Origin: Chlorohelix sp037138995
GTDB lineage: Bacteria > Chloroflexota > Chloroflexia > Chloroheliales > Chloroheliaceae
DNA: 64,000 nt
Direction: 5' to 3'
NCBI RefSeq assembly: GCF_037138995.1
Contig: NZ_JBAXHI010000009.1
Coordinates: 1 to 64,000 of the forward strand
Below the pieces are notes generated by a model. The model was not told where the DNA came from, did not search any database, and saw nothing but the letters and a program-made list of their open reading frames with translations. A program made the translations under genes and the position numbers. The stretch's first letter is position 1. Every line of letters starts with the position of its first letter. Shown piece after piece: positions 26,497-35,095 of the stretch.

Positions 26497-27123
26497 TTAG
26501 CGTCCCAACCGCTCCAAATCTTCGGGTGTATCAACATCTTCATGTATAGCGGGGTCAGCCACCGCAAGCTCAATCACCGCTTGCGGGTGCGCTTTGACTA
26601 TTTCGCGTCCGCCGCTATCGCCCTGTAACGCTGCCAGTTCGGAAAAGAAGCCACGCCCGAACAACGCTGGATTGCCGCGTTTGCCGTTAAAAGTGGGGAA
26701 AATAATTTTATTGTCCGAATCGGGGAGGCTCAGGAAATGGCTAATAAGATTACGCGCCGTTTCTGGATTCACGCGGGGTTGGTCGGCAAGGATAAAAAGA
26801 GTGCCTCGACTTTGTGGGTCTAGCGCAGCCACGCCCGTTGCCACCGAAAAGCCCTGCCCTTCTGCCCAACGTGGGTTGAAAACTATTTGCATCGGCACAT
26901 TTTTTGTGTCTATCGGTCTGATATAGCTATTGAGAATTTCCAACGCTGCTTGCTCTGCGTTGCCTAATACTACAATCACTTCACCAGCGCCCGACAGCAA
27001 CGCCAGCGAAATTGCCCGTTCCAGCAGAGTAGTTCCGTCCGCCGGGTAACATTCCAGTTGTTTGGGTTTACCGTAGCGCCGAGCCGCACCCGCTGCCAAC
27101 ACCACCGCGCTCACCAACATCAC
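26497..27123 (-). CDS. MobA-like NTP transferase (MocA/molybdenum cofactor cytidylyltransferase type)
   Basis: GT-A fold nucleotidyltransferase. The N-terminal LAAGAARRYGKPKQL motif binds NTP, ILADQPRV supplies the metal aspartate, and GKRGNPALFGRGF is typical of MocA-like enzymes that attach CMP to molybdopterin for xanthine-dehydrogenase-class enzymes. No such oxidoreductase is in the window, so other sugar or alcohol substrates remain possible. A GTG at 27123 (eight bases after AAGGA) and an ATG at 27120 are both usable starts. Confidence 0.85.
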   Translation of the reverse strand: MMLVSAVVLAAGAARRYGKPKQLECYPADGTTLLERAISLALLSGAGEVIVVLGNAEQAALEILNSYIRPIDTKNVPMQIVFNPRWAEGQGFSVATGVAALDPQSRGTLFILADQPRVNPETARNLISHFLSLPDSDNKIIFPTFNGKRGNPALFGRGFFSELAALQGDSGGREIVKAHPQAVIELAVADPAIHEDVDTPEDLERLGR

Positions 27124-27152
27124 CCGCTTTTCCTTACCTTTCGTGGTAATTC

Positions 27153-27178
27153 GTAGGGACGCATTCTGATACGCCCGG
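27153..27178. repeat. Imperfect palindrome TAGGGACG...CGCCC
   Basis: GTAGGGACGCAT and ATACGCCC can fold into an imperfect hairpin. The TAGGG-CG edge matches the other small palindromes at 10150 and 29469. It falls between the membrane-protein and MobA-like genes. Confidence 0.4.
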
Positions 27179-27185
27179 ATTTAAC

Positions 27186-27788
27186 TCAGGGGAGGTTGAA
27201 CTTCCCGAACTGCTCGCCCCCCACCGTTATCAGCACCTGCTTCTGATACTTGTCGAACTCGTAGAGCGGTTTGCCTTTATCGGGGGGCGGTAGGTTGTCC
27301 CACTTGTAACTTTCTTTGACGCTACACCACTCTCCGCCGCTATCGCACTCCCACAGCTTTACCTGTAGCTTGTTGTTAAGCGCGTATGCGCCCATCACCC
27401 CATTGTAATCAATTAGCGATTCGATGCGGTAGGCGTGGTCGGGCGTGCTGAAATCGTAAGCCAACGTACCCTGCCCGGTATATGCGCCTGTCCCAATGAA
27501 AAAACAAATAATGCCCAAAAAAGGCAACGCCGGACGCACAAAGACAAAGGCAGGTTTGGGTATAGGATAACAGTATAGGGCAATGAGGGCGGGAAAAAGA
27601 AGCAAGAAATTGACGATGCCAGCCGTCAGGGTGAGAGATTTGCCGCTACTATAGAGCCAAAAAGGGATGCTGCCTGTGCCGCTATAAGCAGGCTCAACCC
27701 ACAATTTCGCTACCAGCGCGGTTGCCAACGCAAAAACAAAAGCGAGAAGTATTACCGCTGTTATATTTTTATCGAGCCTGTACCACAT
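27186..27788 (-). CDS. Membrane protein of unknown function, three N-terminal TM segments
   Basis: Not recognised. Three hydrophobic helices occupy about 9-30, 50-75 and 84-103, followed by a soluble C-terminal half of about 95 residues with a Cys pair (WECDSGGEWC) that could form a disulfide outside the cell. The ribosome binding site is weak. The gene lies upstream of the MobA-like gene on the same strand, 62 nt apart. Nothing ties it to a pathway. Confidence 0.65.
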   Translation of the reverse strand: MWYRLDKNITAVILLAFVFALATALVAKLWVEPAYSGTGSIPFWLYSSGKSLTLTAGIVNFLLLFPALIALYCYPIPKPAFVFVRPALPFLGIICFFIGTGAYTGQGTLAYDFSTPDHAYRIESLIDYNGVMGAYALNNKLQVKLWECDSGGEWCSVKESYKWDNLPPPDKGKPLYEFDKYQKQVLITVGGEQFGKFNLP

Positions 27789-28159
27789 ACCACTTTCTGT
27801 TTTCTAGTTCAAATACCAGTACATTAAGTTTGAGCTAAACGCGCCTAGTATAGCACATACATAGGCGATTAATAGGCAGTCGCAAAGTCCCTTTCTCTCC
27901 TCTAATCCAGCGGATGCAGCAAGTTAATGCCCTAAAAACGTCTCTCGCAACTACCCTGAGCAATGAAAAATAAAGGTTGCGAGTGTCTCAAAAAAAGAAT
28001 ATACTAAAAATCGTCTTCTGGGGAGGAAGACCGGGGAGGGTCAGTTCGCCATAGTTACACACCTCACTCTTATACAAAAACTGCCATACCACCACAGAAC
28101 TGCTCACTTCCGTGAAAAAGGCGCATGGGATGCGTCAAAATTGAGAAAGGAGAAGCAGA
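27789..28159. other. glyA upstream region; no gene seen
   Basis: It holds the second copy of the degenerate repeat (27873-27960), a hairpin CTCGCAAC/GTTGCGAG (27944-27982), a GTCTTC/GAAGAC hairpin near 28013-28031, and a tight CGCAT-GGG-ATGCG hairpin (about 28124-28136) just before the glyA ribosome site. I checked for glycine, THF and ZTP riboswitch cores and found no convincing match. Confidence 0.4.
27873..27960 (+). repeat. Degenerate intergenic repeat, copy 2
   Basis: Shares the order TCGCAAAGT, AGTTA, CCCTAAAAACGT, CTCGCAAC with copy 1 at 7564-7660. The best block is 27922-27957 against 7624-7658, with one gap at its left end. Confidence 0.4.
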
Positions 28160-29455
28160 GTGACGTTAAATTCTGCCGCTGAAAAAATCGTCAAAGCCGC
28201 TATCAGAGAAATGGAATCACTTGCGGCATTTGACCCTGAAATATTTGATGCCATTAAGAAAGAAGAAGCTCGCCAGAAGGACAAAGTCGAGCTAATTGCC
28301 AGCGAGAATTACACCAGCCGCGCGGTATTAGAAGCGCAAGGCTCGATAATGACCAACAAGTACGCCGAAGGGTATCCTGCCAAGCGTTACTATGGCGGTT
28401 GCGAGTATGTGGACTTAGCCGAAACGCTTGCAATTGAACGCGCCAAAAAGCTCTTTGATGCAGCATGGGTAAATGTTCAGCCGCATAGCGGCGCACAAGC
28501 AAACATGGCGGTATATTTCACGCTCCTAAAACCGGGCGATACCATAATGGGTATGAACCTTTCACAAGGTGGACATCTTACACACGGTTCTCCGGTCAAC
28601 TTCAGCGGCAAGCTTTACAATGTTATTCCCTACGGTGTCAATAAAGAAACGGAAGCAATTGATTACGAGGAACTAGCGCAACTGGCGGAACAACACAAAC
28701 CCCGCGCCATTATTGCAGGGGCAAGCGCGTACGCCCGTACCATTGACTTCAAGCGATTCCGCGAAATTGCCGATAGCGTAGGCGCATACCTAATCGTAGA
28801 TATGGCGCATATCGCTGGTTTGGTAGCGGTTGGCTTGCATCCAAGCCCGATTCCTTACTCGCATGTGGTCACTACCACTACCCACAAAACCCTGCGAGGA
28901 CCACGCGGGGGCATGGTACTTTCCTCTGACCCTGCGCTAGGCGAGCAAATAGATAAAACCGTCTTTCCGGGCATGCAAGGCGGACCTTTGATGCACGTTA
29001 TCGCCGCCAAAGCGGTAGCCTTCAAAGAAGCGTTACAGCCCGAATTCCGAATTTACGGTGAAAATGTTATCAAAAACGCCAAAAAGATGGCGGTGACTCT
29101 TCAAGATGAAGGTTTGCGAATTGTTAGCGGCGGAACCGACAACCACCTAATGATGGTTGACCTGCGCCCGGTTGATGTAACTGGCAAAAAAGCCCAACTA
29201 GCGTTGGACGAGGTAAACATCACCGTTAACAAGAATACGATTCCCTTTGACCCTAAATCGCCTTTTGTAACCAGCGGCATCCGTGTCGGTACGCCCGCCA
29301 CCACTACTCGCGGTTTTGGTGAGAGCGAAACCGAAGAAATCGGGCGAATCATTGCCTTCACCCTCAAGAATCTTGATAGCGAAACCGCTTACGAAGAAGC
29401 GCGGCGGCGCGTTGCAGCAGTGGTAGAGAAGTTCCCTGTTCCGGGTATTGACTAA
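28160..29455 (+). CDS. glyA: Serine hydroxymethyltransferase
   Basis: PLP enzyme interconverting serine and glycine while charging tetrahydrofolate with a one-carbon unit. The chain is 431 residues, standard. The N-terminal ELIASENYTSRAVLEAQGS and the PLP-lysine segment TTTTHKTLRGPRGG are diagnostic. The start is GTG at 28160, seven bases after AAAGGAG. Downstream upp is separated by a strong hairpin-T7 terminator, and purA follows, so the neighbourhood serves one-carbon and nucleotide metabolism. Confidence 0.98.
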   Translation: MTLNSAAEKIVKAAIREMESLAAFDPEIFDAIKKEEARQKDKVELIASENYTSRAVLEAQGSIMTNKYAEGYPAKRYYGGCEYVDLAETLAIERAKKLFDAAWVNVQPHSGAQANMAVYFTLLKPGDTIMGMNLSQGGHLTHGSPVNFSGKLYNVIPYGVNKETEAIDYEELAQLAEQHKPRAIIAGASAYARTIDFKRFREIADSVGAYLIVDMAHIAGLVAVGLHPSPIPYSHVVTTTTHKTLRGPRGGMVLSSDPALGEQIDKTVFPGMQGGPLMHVIAAKAVAFKEALQPEFRIYGENVIKNAKKMAVTLQDEGLRIVSGGTDNHLMMVDLRPVDVTGKKAQLALDEVNITVNKNTIPFDPKSPFVTSGIRVGTPATTTRGFGESETEEIGRIIAFTLKNLDSETAYEEARRRVAAVVEKFPVPGID

Positions 29456-29468
29456 TTTATGAATAGCT

Positions 29469-29498
29469 GGGGCGAACGAGCAGTTCGCTCCTTTTTTT
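29469..29498 (+). terminator. Intrinsic terminator after glyA
   Basis: GGGGCGAA (29469-29476) pairs with TTCGCTCC (29484-29491), eight pairs including one G-T, followed by seven T. The GGGGCGAA arm also places it in the dispersed palindrome family. Confidence 0.85.
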
Positions 29499-29513
29499 AC
29501 AGGATATTGTGCA

Positions 29514-30140
29514 ATGGATGGATTATTTGTATCGTCTCACCCCTTAATTCACCACAAATTGACTATTCTTCGAGATGTTAACACCGAGCCTAAACGCTTC
29601 CGGGAAGTGGTTTACGAAATAACCATGCTGCTCGCCTACGAAGCATCCGAGGATTTACCCACGCGGGAAGTTATAGTTACTACCCCATTGGAAAATACCC
29701 CAAGCCGTGAACTGGCTACCGTAATCGGACTGGTGCCAATCTTGAGAAGCGGTTTAGGCATGGTTGGGGCAATGCTCGCGTTGATACCAAGTGCGAAAGT
29801 CTGGCACATCGGCTTGTACCGCGACCACGATACGCTACAGCCCGTGCAATATTACAACAAGCTGCCCACTAACAGCCCAACCGAACTGTGTCTGGTACTC
29901 GACCCGATGTTGGCTACTGGCGGTTCGGCGGTTGCCACCATCTCTATCCTAAAAGAATGGGGCGCACGAAAAATAAAGTATATGGGGCTGATAGGCGCAC
30001 CCGAAGGAGTGCAAACTCTACGCGATGCCCACCCGGATGTGCCAATTTACCTTGCAGCGTTAGACGACCACCTGAATGAGCATGGCTACATCGTGCCGGG
30101 TCTTGGCGATGCCGGGGATAGACAATTCGGCACAATATAG
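29514..30140 (+). CDS. upp: Uracil phosphoribosyltransferase
   Basis: Pyrimidine salvage enzyme making UMP from uracil and PRPP. The PRPP loop DPMLATGGSA is near 128-137 and the N-terminal SSHPLIHHKLTILRD matches Upp proteins. The length of 208 is normal, and the C-terminal GLGDAGDRQFGT is the uracil-binding region. The gene starts 23 bases after the glyA terminator T-run, with only a weak AGGAT purine stretch upstream. Confidence 0.97.
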   Translation: MDGLFVSSHPLIHHKLTILRDVNTEPKRFREVVYEITMLLAYEASEDLPTREVIVTTPLENTPSRELATVIGLVPILRSGLGMVGAMLALIPSAKVWHIGLYRDHDTLQPVQYYNKLPTNSPTELCLVLDPMLATGGSAVATISILKEWGARKIKYMGLIGAPEGVQTLRDAHPDVPIYLAALDDHLNEHGYIVPGLGDAGDRQFGTI

Positions 30141-30256
30141 CGAGAGAAACAATAAGGTTTCGGGTCTAATACTACTAACCAGATTCGTGCTTTTTGATAG
30201 CTTGCTCGAAAAGCTACAACCCTTGTTACCCGTCCGAAAGCGCTTTGAAAACTAGC

Positions 30257-30285
30257 TTGCCGTTCATCTTTGAAAATGTTAAACT
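30257..30285 (+). promoter_or_regulatory. Candidate purA promoter
   Basis: TTGCCG (30257-30262), 17 nt, TAAACT (30280-30285). Each element matches four of six consensus bases. If it is real, the terminator at 30302-30338 lies inside the purA leader. Confidence 0.3.
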
Positions 30286-30301
30286 TATGTAGGCAAATTT
30301 T

Positions 30302-30338
30302 AAGGTGAGCCAACGTTGGTAGGGTTTCGCCTTTTTTA
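30302..30338 (+). terminator. Terminator or attenuator in the upp-purA gap
   Basis: AAGGTGA pairs with the TCGCCTT arm (30327-30333) with one G-T, enclosing a second perfect palindrome CCAACGTTGG (30310-30319). A TTTTTT run (30332-30337) overlaps the 3' arm. It may end the upp transcript, or act as an attenuator if a promoter lies upstream. Confidence 0.6.
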
Positions 30339-30459
30339 TTTGAGGTACTTTCAAAGCTCGGATCTCAAGCAGAAATAGTCTTGCCCGCTGGCTTGAAAAA
30401 GGAGTTTTGGAATACTTCTTCTACTATTAACCAACCAATAGCAGAAGGAGATTTCACCT

Positions 30460-31731
30460 ATGCCTATAACAGCAGTAATCGGCGCTCAGTGGGGCGACGA
30501 AGGCAAAGGCAAATACGTTGATATTCTGGCGCAGGATGCTCAAATTGTAGCTCGCTTTAACGGCGGTAATAATGCCGGGCATACCGTTATCAATGAACTG
30601 GGTACATTCAAGCTGCATTTGCTCCCCAGCGGCGTTTTCAACCCAAAGGCTACCTGTATTATCGGACCCGGTGTTGTGCTAGACCTTGCCGGTATAGCCG
30701 AAGAAATCAATACCCTTGATAAAGCCGGAGTCCCGCTCAAAGGGCGGTTATTTATTTCGCCGCGCTGCCATTTAGTAATGCCCTATCACCGAGTTCTGGA
30801 TAGGCTTTATGAAAGCGCAAAAGGACATCTCAGCACCGGCACAACCGGTAGAGGCATCGGGCCTACCTACGCCGATAAAGCCGGATACAACGGGTTGCGC
30901 CTCGCCGATTTGCAACGCCGTACCCTTTTCATCGAAAAGCTCTCAACCCAAGTTTCCATCAAAAACCGTCTGATTGGAGCTTTGGGGGGTGAACCTATGG
31001 ATGCCGACAAGATTGCGGACGAATATTTTGAATATTTCCGCATTCTCCAGCCCTTTATTAAGGAAACGTTTGGGCTGCTACAAGACGCGGTTAAAAGTAA
31101 CCAGAATATACTGCTGGAAGGGGCGCAAGCAACCTTGCTCGATACCGATTGGGGTACTTACCCATTCGTTACCGGCAGCAGTACGTTGGTATCTGCCGCG
31201 ACTCCCGGTTTGGGCATCTCGCCCCGCGCCATTGAGCGTATCATTGGGGTATGCAAAGCATATACCACCCGCGTTGGTAACGGACCAATGCCCACCGAAT
31301 TGACCGATGAGACAGGAGATCGTATTCGCCAAATTGGGCGCGAATACGGCACCAGCACCGGACGACCGCGCCGTTGCGGTTGGCTAGATGCCGAATTAGT
31401 GCGCTTCACTGCCGCCCTTAACGGCTTCACCGAACTAGCGTTAAGCCTGCTAGATGTGCTGGATACTTTCCCCGAAGTTAAAATCGCTACCGCTTATGAA
31501 TGGGGCGGACAAAAGGCGCACTATTTCGAGGGAGACGCAGTATTCCTCGAAGAATGCACCCCGGTTTACGAAAGTCTGCCGGGTTGGGAAAAGGATATTC
31601 GGGGAGTCAATCGCTGGAGTGACTTGCCGCAGGGCGCAATCAGCTACATTGAGCGCATCGAGCAGATAACAGGTGTGCCTGTTAGTATGATAGGCACAGG
31701 ACCTGACCGGCGCGAAACCATTATCCGCTAA
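30460..31731 (+). CDS. purA: Adenylosuccinate synthetase
   Basis: GTP-dependent ligase joining IMP and aspartate, first committed step to AMP. The N-terminal P-loop-like GAQWGDEGKGKYVD with the catalytic Asp and His (NNAGHT) is diagnostic. The STGRPRRCGW(L)D segment forms the active-site wall. The chain is 423 residues, full length. AGAAGGAG lies upstream of the ATG, and the 320-base leader region contains a hairpin terminator/attenuator. Confidence 0.98.
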   Translation: MPITAVIGAQWGDEGKGKYVDILAQDAQIVARFNGGNNAGHTVINELGTFKLHLLPSGVFNPKATCIIGPGVVLDLAGIAEEINTLDKAGVPLKGRLFISPRCHLVMPYHRVLDRLYESAKGHLSTGTTGRGIGPTYADKAGYNGLRLADLQRRTLFIEKLSTQVSIKNRLIGALGGEPMDADKIADEYFEYFRILQPFIKETFGLLQDAVKSNQNILLEGAQATLLDTDWGTYPFVTGSSTLVSAATPGLGISPRAIERIIGVCKAYTTRVGNGPMPTELTDETGDRIRQIGREYGTSTGRPRRCGWLDAELVRFTAALNGFTELALSLLDVLDTFPEVKIATAYEWGGQKAHYFEGDAVFLEECTPVYESLPGWEKDIRGVNRWSDLPQGAISYIERIEQITGVPVSMIGTGPDRRETIIR

Positions 31732-31748
31732 ATAACCCAAATCAAAAA

Positions 31749-31771
31749 CAAGGGGCATAAAAAGCCCCTTG
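31749..31771 (-). terminator. Terminator between purA and the aminotransferase
   Basis: A perfect eight-pair stem, CAAGGGGC (31749-31756) with GCCCCTTG (31764-31771). On the minus strand TTTTT follows immediately, so it best serves the aminotransferase transcript. It may also block purA read-through. Confidence 0.85.
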
Positions 31772-31804
31772 CTTGAAATATCTTTCCTGAAGTGAAATAC
31801 TCTC

Positions 31805-32911
31805 TTAAATCAGGCTTGCCAGACGCTTGATTCCTTCCTCAATTTGCGCCGGAGTAAGCGCACAAAAGGGTAAGCGCACAAAGCGTTCGCCTGTATCAGT
31901 GCCTTCTTCCAACAAATCGGCAAAGAAACTGCGCCCATCGGTCAATACCAAACCCTTATCCTTCGCCTGTTTTAACAGGTCAACCATGTTGCCTTCACCG
32001 GGTAGGTTCACGCTTACAAAGAAGCCCCCTTCTGGTTCGGCAAAAGGCACGCCCGGCAAATATTTCTTGATTGCCGCGATGGTAGCGGAAAGGCGCGGCG
32101 CATAAAGTTCTTTTAGATAAGCAAGGTTAGTATCGAAATAGCCGCTCTTAAAAAACTCCACAACCGCCGCTTGTGTCGGCAGCACTGGAGCTAAAATTGT
32201 TTCTTCCATCAAATCACGCAAGCGCGTAACTAAATCTGCCGGAGCAATTGCATAGCCAACCCGCAACGCCGGGCTGATGAGCTTACTAAAAGAACTCAGC
32301 GTTACAACCCGCTTCGGGCTAATATCGCGCAGCAACGGCACAGACTCACCACTGTAGCGCAAGGTGCGATACGGCACATCTTCAAGCAACCAGAAATCGT
32401 GCTTTTCTGCCAATTCCACCAGTTTCCGGCGTTTCGCCTCCGAAGTAGTAACCCCCGCCGGATTCTGAAAATCAGGAATGACGTACATAAAAGCCGGTTT
32501 ATATTGTTGCAACGCCAGTTCCAGCTTTTCAAGGCTTACCCCATCCAAGTCGAGCGGAATGCCGATTACAGTAGCACCACGCCTTCGGAAAGTACGAATA
32601 GCACGGTCGTAGCTAGGTTGCTCTACCAGCACTGTATCACCCGGCTTGATGAATAACGCAGCCAGTAAATCCTGCAAATGTAGCGAGCCATTGCCGATTA
32701 TGACTTCATTTTCGGTTAAGCCGTATTGCTCCCCGATTAATTTGCGAAGCGGTAGGTAGCCGCCATTATGCCCGTATTGCAAAACTACTTTCGCATCCGG
32801 TCCGCTCAAAACAGTATGCAAGCAATCGCTTAGCAGCTTTGCGGGCAAGGCTTCCGCCGCAGGAACGCCGCGTGTAAATAATATTTGCTCGGTCTCAACC
32901 GTGCCTGACAT
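31805..32911 (-). CDS. PLP-dependent aminotransferase, class I/II (2-aminoadipate / MocR-like fold)
   Basis: Fold-type I aminotransferase. The PLP lysine is Lys210 in SSFSKLISPALRVGY, with YVIPDFQNPAGVT (the Asn/Pro loop) and LLEDVPYRTLRY (Asp-x-x-Tyr) ahead of it. It is similar to the aminotransferase half of MocR regulators and to LysN-like enzymes but has no DNA-binding domain. The amino acid substrate is unknown. AGGAGG precedes the ATG. The thioesterase gene lies 31 nt upstream on the same strand with a 20-bp palindrome in between. Confidence 0.9.
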   Translation of the reverse strand: MSGTVETEQILFTRGVPAAEALPAKLLSDCLHTVLSGPDAKVVLQYGHNGGYLPLRKLIGEQYGLTENEVIIGNGSLHLQDLLAALFIKPGDTVLVEQPSYDRAIRTFRRRGATVIGIPLDLDGVSLEKLELALQQYKPAFMYVIPDFQNPAGVTTSEAKRRKLVELAEKHDFWLLEDVPYRTLRYSGESVPLLRDISPKRVVTLSSFSKLISPALRVGYAIAPADLVTRLRDLMEETILAPVLPTQAAVVEFFKSGYFDTNLAYLKELYAPRLSATIAAIKKYLPGVPFAEPEGGFFVSVNLPGEGNMVDLLKQAKDKGLVLTDGRSFFADLLEEGTDTGERFVRLPFCALTPAQIEEGIKRLASLI

Positions 32912-32934
32912 GCTTAATCCTCCTACTTTTCAGG

Positions 32935-32954
32935 CAAGGGATTTAAATCCCTTG
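32935..32954. promoter_or_regulatory. Perfect 20-bp palindrome with a T7 run on the plus strand
   Basis: CAAGGGATTTAAATCCCTTG reads the same on both strands and is followed on the plus strand by seven T. It covers the thioesterase stop codon and precedes the aminotransferase ribosome site. It could be a processing hairpin, a terminator for antisense transcription, or an operator. Confidence 0.45.
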
Positions 32955-33356
32955 TTTTTTTGCTTTCTGTTCAACCCTGCCCATAAATTTGGCATTATCA
33001 ATTATAAAGCGTTCGTGTACCCCTTCGCCCACCTTTTCTACATCATCGTAGGCTACCACCTTAAAAACCAAGCGGCGGCCATCTATTTCCGCTAGTTCAG
33101 CCTCTGCCCGTATCTTGAAACCAACCGGAGATGCCGCGATGTGCTTTACTTCTACCAATGTCCCGACCGTACTAAAACCCTCCGGCATAGCATTTTGCAC
33201 CGAGTGCCATGAAGCAGTTTCCATTAGCCCAATCATGTTCGGAGTAGAATAAACCCTTGCCAATCCGCTACCGAAAGTAGCGGCAGTGTTGGCATCCACT
33301 ACTTCAACCTCAACGCTGGCTTTCATACCCACCTTCAAAGTTTGCTCCGGCGACAC
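32943..33356 (-). CDS. Hotdog thioesterase (fluoroacetyl-CoA thioesterase-like)
   Basis: Single hotdog domain of 137 residues. LARVYSTPNMIGLMETASWHSVQ is the family's core helix, VGTLVEVKHIAASPVG the following strand, and ISAEAE/VFKVVAYDD-type strands complete the fold. The Thr, Glu and His positions of FlK-type enzymes appear to be present (STPNM, MET, KHIA). A GTG start at 33356 sits ten bases after AGGAGG. The substrate is probably a short acyl-CoA; nothing suggests fluoroacetate specifically. Confidence 0.85.
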   Translation of the reverse strand: MSPEQTLKVGMKASVEVEVVDANTAATFGSGLARVYSTPNMIGLMETASWHSVQNAMPEGFSTVGTLVEVKHIAASPVGFKIRAEAELAEIDGRRLVFKVVAYDDVEKVGEGVHERFIIDNAKFMGRVEQKAKKQGI

Positions 33357-33420
33357 GTCTTTGTTTCCTCCTGAATCGTAATTCTAGTAATGAATCTGAG
33401 CATCTTTGCACTATTTAACC

Positions 33421-34146
33421 TCAACGGTTAAAGCTGTTCTCCATTATATCACCGCTATAAGCGTTCAACACAACCTGACGATTGTAAGCAGAGCTTACTC
33501 CAAACCATGCCGGTATCTTTTTATTATCTTGAGTCTGGTATAGTTGCAAAATAAAGGTATCAACAGGGGTTTGCGCCGAGAAACCGCGTGCCACTAACCG
33601 TTGTGCCGCTATGTTACTATCGAGTGTTTTAGTTATGTCAATTTGACCTGCATCACTGAGCAGTATCGGTTTCTGGGTATCATCCACACGCAATATTCCT
33701 CGTGCCGAGTCGTAAGCTATTACCCACATTTTCATAACATCGGGTTGTACAAAGTACAAATTCCAGACAACGTGGTCTGCCCCAAATTGATTGGTCTGCG
33801 CCAAAACCAAAGTTGCGGCAGGTTGTTCTATTCTGGAAAACGCTCTAGCATAAGCCTCTTTAAACGAGCCTCGCGCCTGACTTAAAATTCCCAAACTCGA
33901 ATTAATCGGAACGGATGTATAAGTTGGCAGAATATAGGGAGTGCTGGTAACGGTTGGCGGAGGACGAAAAGGCGTAAAAGTAGGCAACGGAGTAACAGGG
34001 GTAGGGCTAGGGAAAACTTCGGTGGGGGTAAGCAACGGAGTTTGGATAGTGCGTAGGGTAGGAACAGGCGTATTAACGGTTTCCCCGCAAGCAGCCAGCA
34101 GCATAAGACAAAAAGTGAAGGCAAAAAGTAACCTTGAATACCGCAT
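33421..34146 (-). CDS. Lipoprotein of unknown function, paralogue of its neighbour
   Basis: The signal peptide ends in a lipobox, LLAAC, with Cys20 the lipidated residue. A Pro/Thr-rich linker (about 25-82) follows, then a globular domain of about 155 residues. That domain shares a pattern with the next gene upstream: an aromatic WxLYF/WTFYF strand, a LLSDAGQID versus LSDVGQFD block, a TPVDTF/IPVDVV segment, and a terminal VLNAYSGDI versus VINAYNGQI. Ten bases separate the two genes, so they form a tandem duplication in one operon. The ending resembles PepSY-like proteins, but I would not assign a function. Confidence 0.8.
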   Translation of the reverse strand: MRYSRLLFAFTFCLMLLAACGETVNTPVPTLRTIQTPLLTPTEVFPSPTPVTPLPTFTPFRPPPTVTSTPYILPTYTSVPINSSLGILSQARGSFKEAYARAFSRIEQPAATLVLAQTNQFGADHVVWNLYFVQPDVMKMWVIAYDSARGILRVDDTQKPILLSDAGQIDITKTLDSNIAAQRLVARGFSAQTPVDTFILQLYQTQDNKKIPAWFGVSSAYNRQVVLNAYSGDIMENSFNR

Positions 34147-34156
34147 TGCTCATTCC

Positions 34157-35074
34157 CTAGAAATCATTGCGAAGAATTTGCCCATTATAAGCGTTAATTA
34201 CTAACTGCTTACCCTGTGGCGCATTGGTCATAATAAAACTGGGCTGCCGTGTAAGCCCATCCAGTTGGAAATTTACCACATCTACCGGAATATTAACTCG
34301 TAGCCCTGCCGCCTCAACTCGACTGACCAGTTCATCGCCATCCAGCACTCGCGCCATATCAAACTGCCCCACATCCGATAGCATAGTGGAAGCCACTTCT
34401 TCAAGCTGTAAATCGGGTTGGGCTTGCTCAGAACGCGCATCGAAAAGCGCACGCCAAGTTTTGCGCCCCTCCAACCATGAGAAATAAAAAGTCCAAGTAG
34501 TACGTTCCGGTTTGAGATTTTGGGCTGAAGCAAAAACAATCACTGCCTGTCGCTGCAAAAGTTGAACCCGTGCCAACGCTTGTCGATAAGCAAACTGGAA
34601 CGAAACCCGGCTGGTACGCAATGACCCTATTGTGGTTTGTCCAGAACTGGTATTAAGAGTTGGCGTAGGGCGAACTCCGCTAGGCTTACCGCTCCCGCCG
34701 CTTGGGATTGAGTTACCCGGTCCGGGCGTTCCAAAAATTTGCGCCATCAAAGTAGGGTCAGCATTAATAAAGCCTCGATTAGCGTCATCATCGCTCTGAA
34801 GCGTTGGTGTAGGAAGTGGCGTATAGTAATTAAGCGAAGCGGTGGTGGTAGTGCGTACGCCAATTGCAATGGTAGCAGCAGGCGAAACATTATCAAAATT
34901 GGCAGGAGTTGGAGGCGGTGTCGGAGGGATATAAGATGAGCGGGTAGCAAATTCTTCACCACAAGCAGCAACCAAAAATAAATTTAACCACAAAGTAAAG
35001 ACGGTGAAAATTAGCCTTTTTCTCGCCTTATTCGGCGAAATACTTCGCTGTAAACCTGATACTACCGATGGCAT
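34157..35074 (-). CDS. Lipoprotein of unknown function, longer paralogue
   Basis: A basic n-region followed by a hydrophobic stretch ending in VAAC gives a lipoprotein signal with Cys38. A long Pro/Thr/Ser/Gly linker (about 40-145) precedes the same globular domain as in the 33421 gene. No closer family is recognised. The ATG at 35074 lacks a good nearby ribosome site, but there is no better internal start. Both lipoproteins sit downstream of a stand-alone receiver protein and a CoA-transferase on the same strand. Confidence 0.8.
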   Translation of the reverse strand: MPSVVSGLQRSISPNKARKRLIFTVFTLWLNLFLVAACGEEFATRSSYIPPTPPPTPANFDNVSPAATIAIGVRTTTTASLNYYTPLPTPTLQSDDDANRGFINADPTLMAQIFGTPGPGNSIPSGGSGKPSGVRPTPTLNTSSGQTTIGSLRTSRVSFQFAYRQALARVQLLQRQAVIVFASAQNLKPERTTWTFYFSWLEGRKTWRALFDARSEQAQPDLQLEEVASTMLSDVGQFDMARVLDGDELVSRVEAAGLRVNIPVDVVNFQLDGLTRQPSFIMTNAPQGKQLVINAYNGQILRNDF

Positions 35075-35095
35075 AGGCGTTGCAAAATTTAGCCC

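Noticed and set aside
28000..28150. Riboswitch upstream of glyA
   Set aside because: Hairpins exist, but the conserved cores of glycine, THF and ZTP riboswitches are not recognisable.
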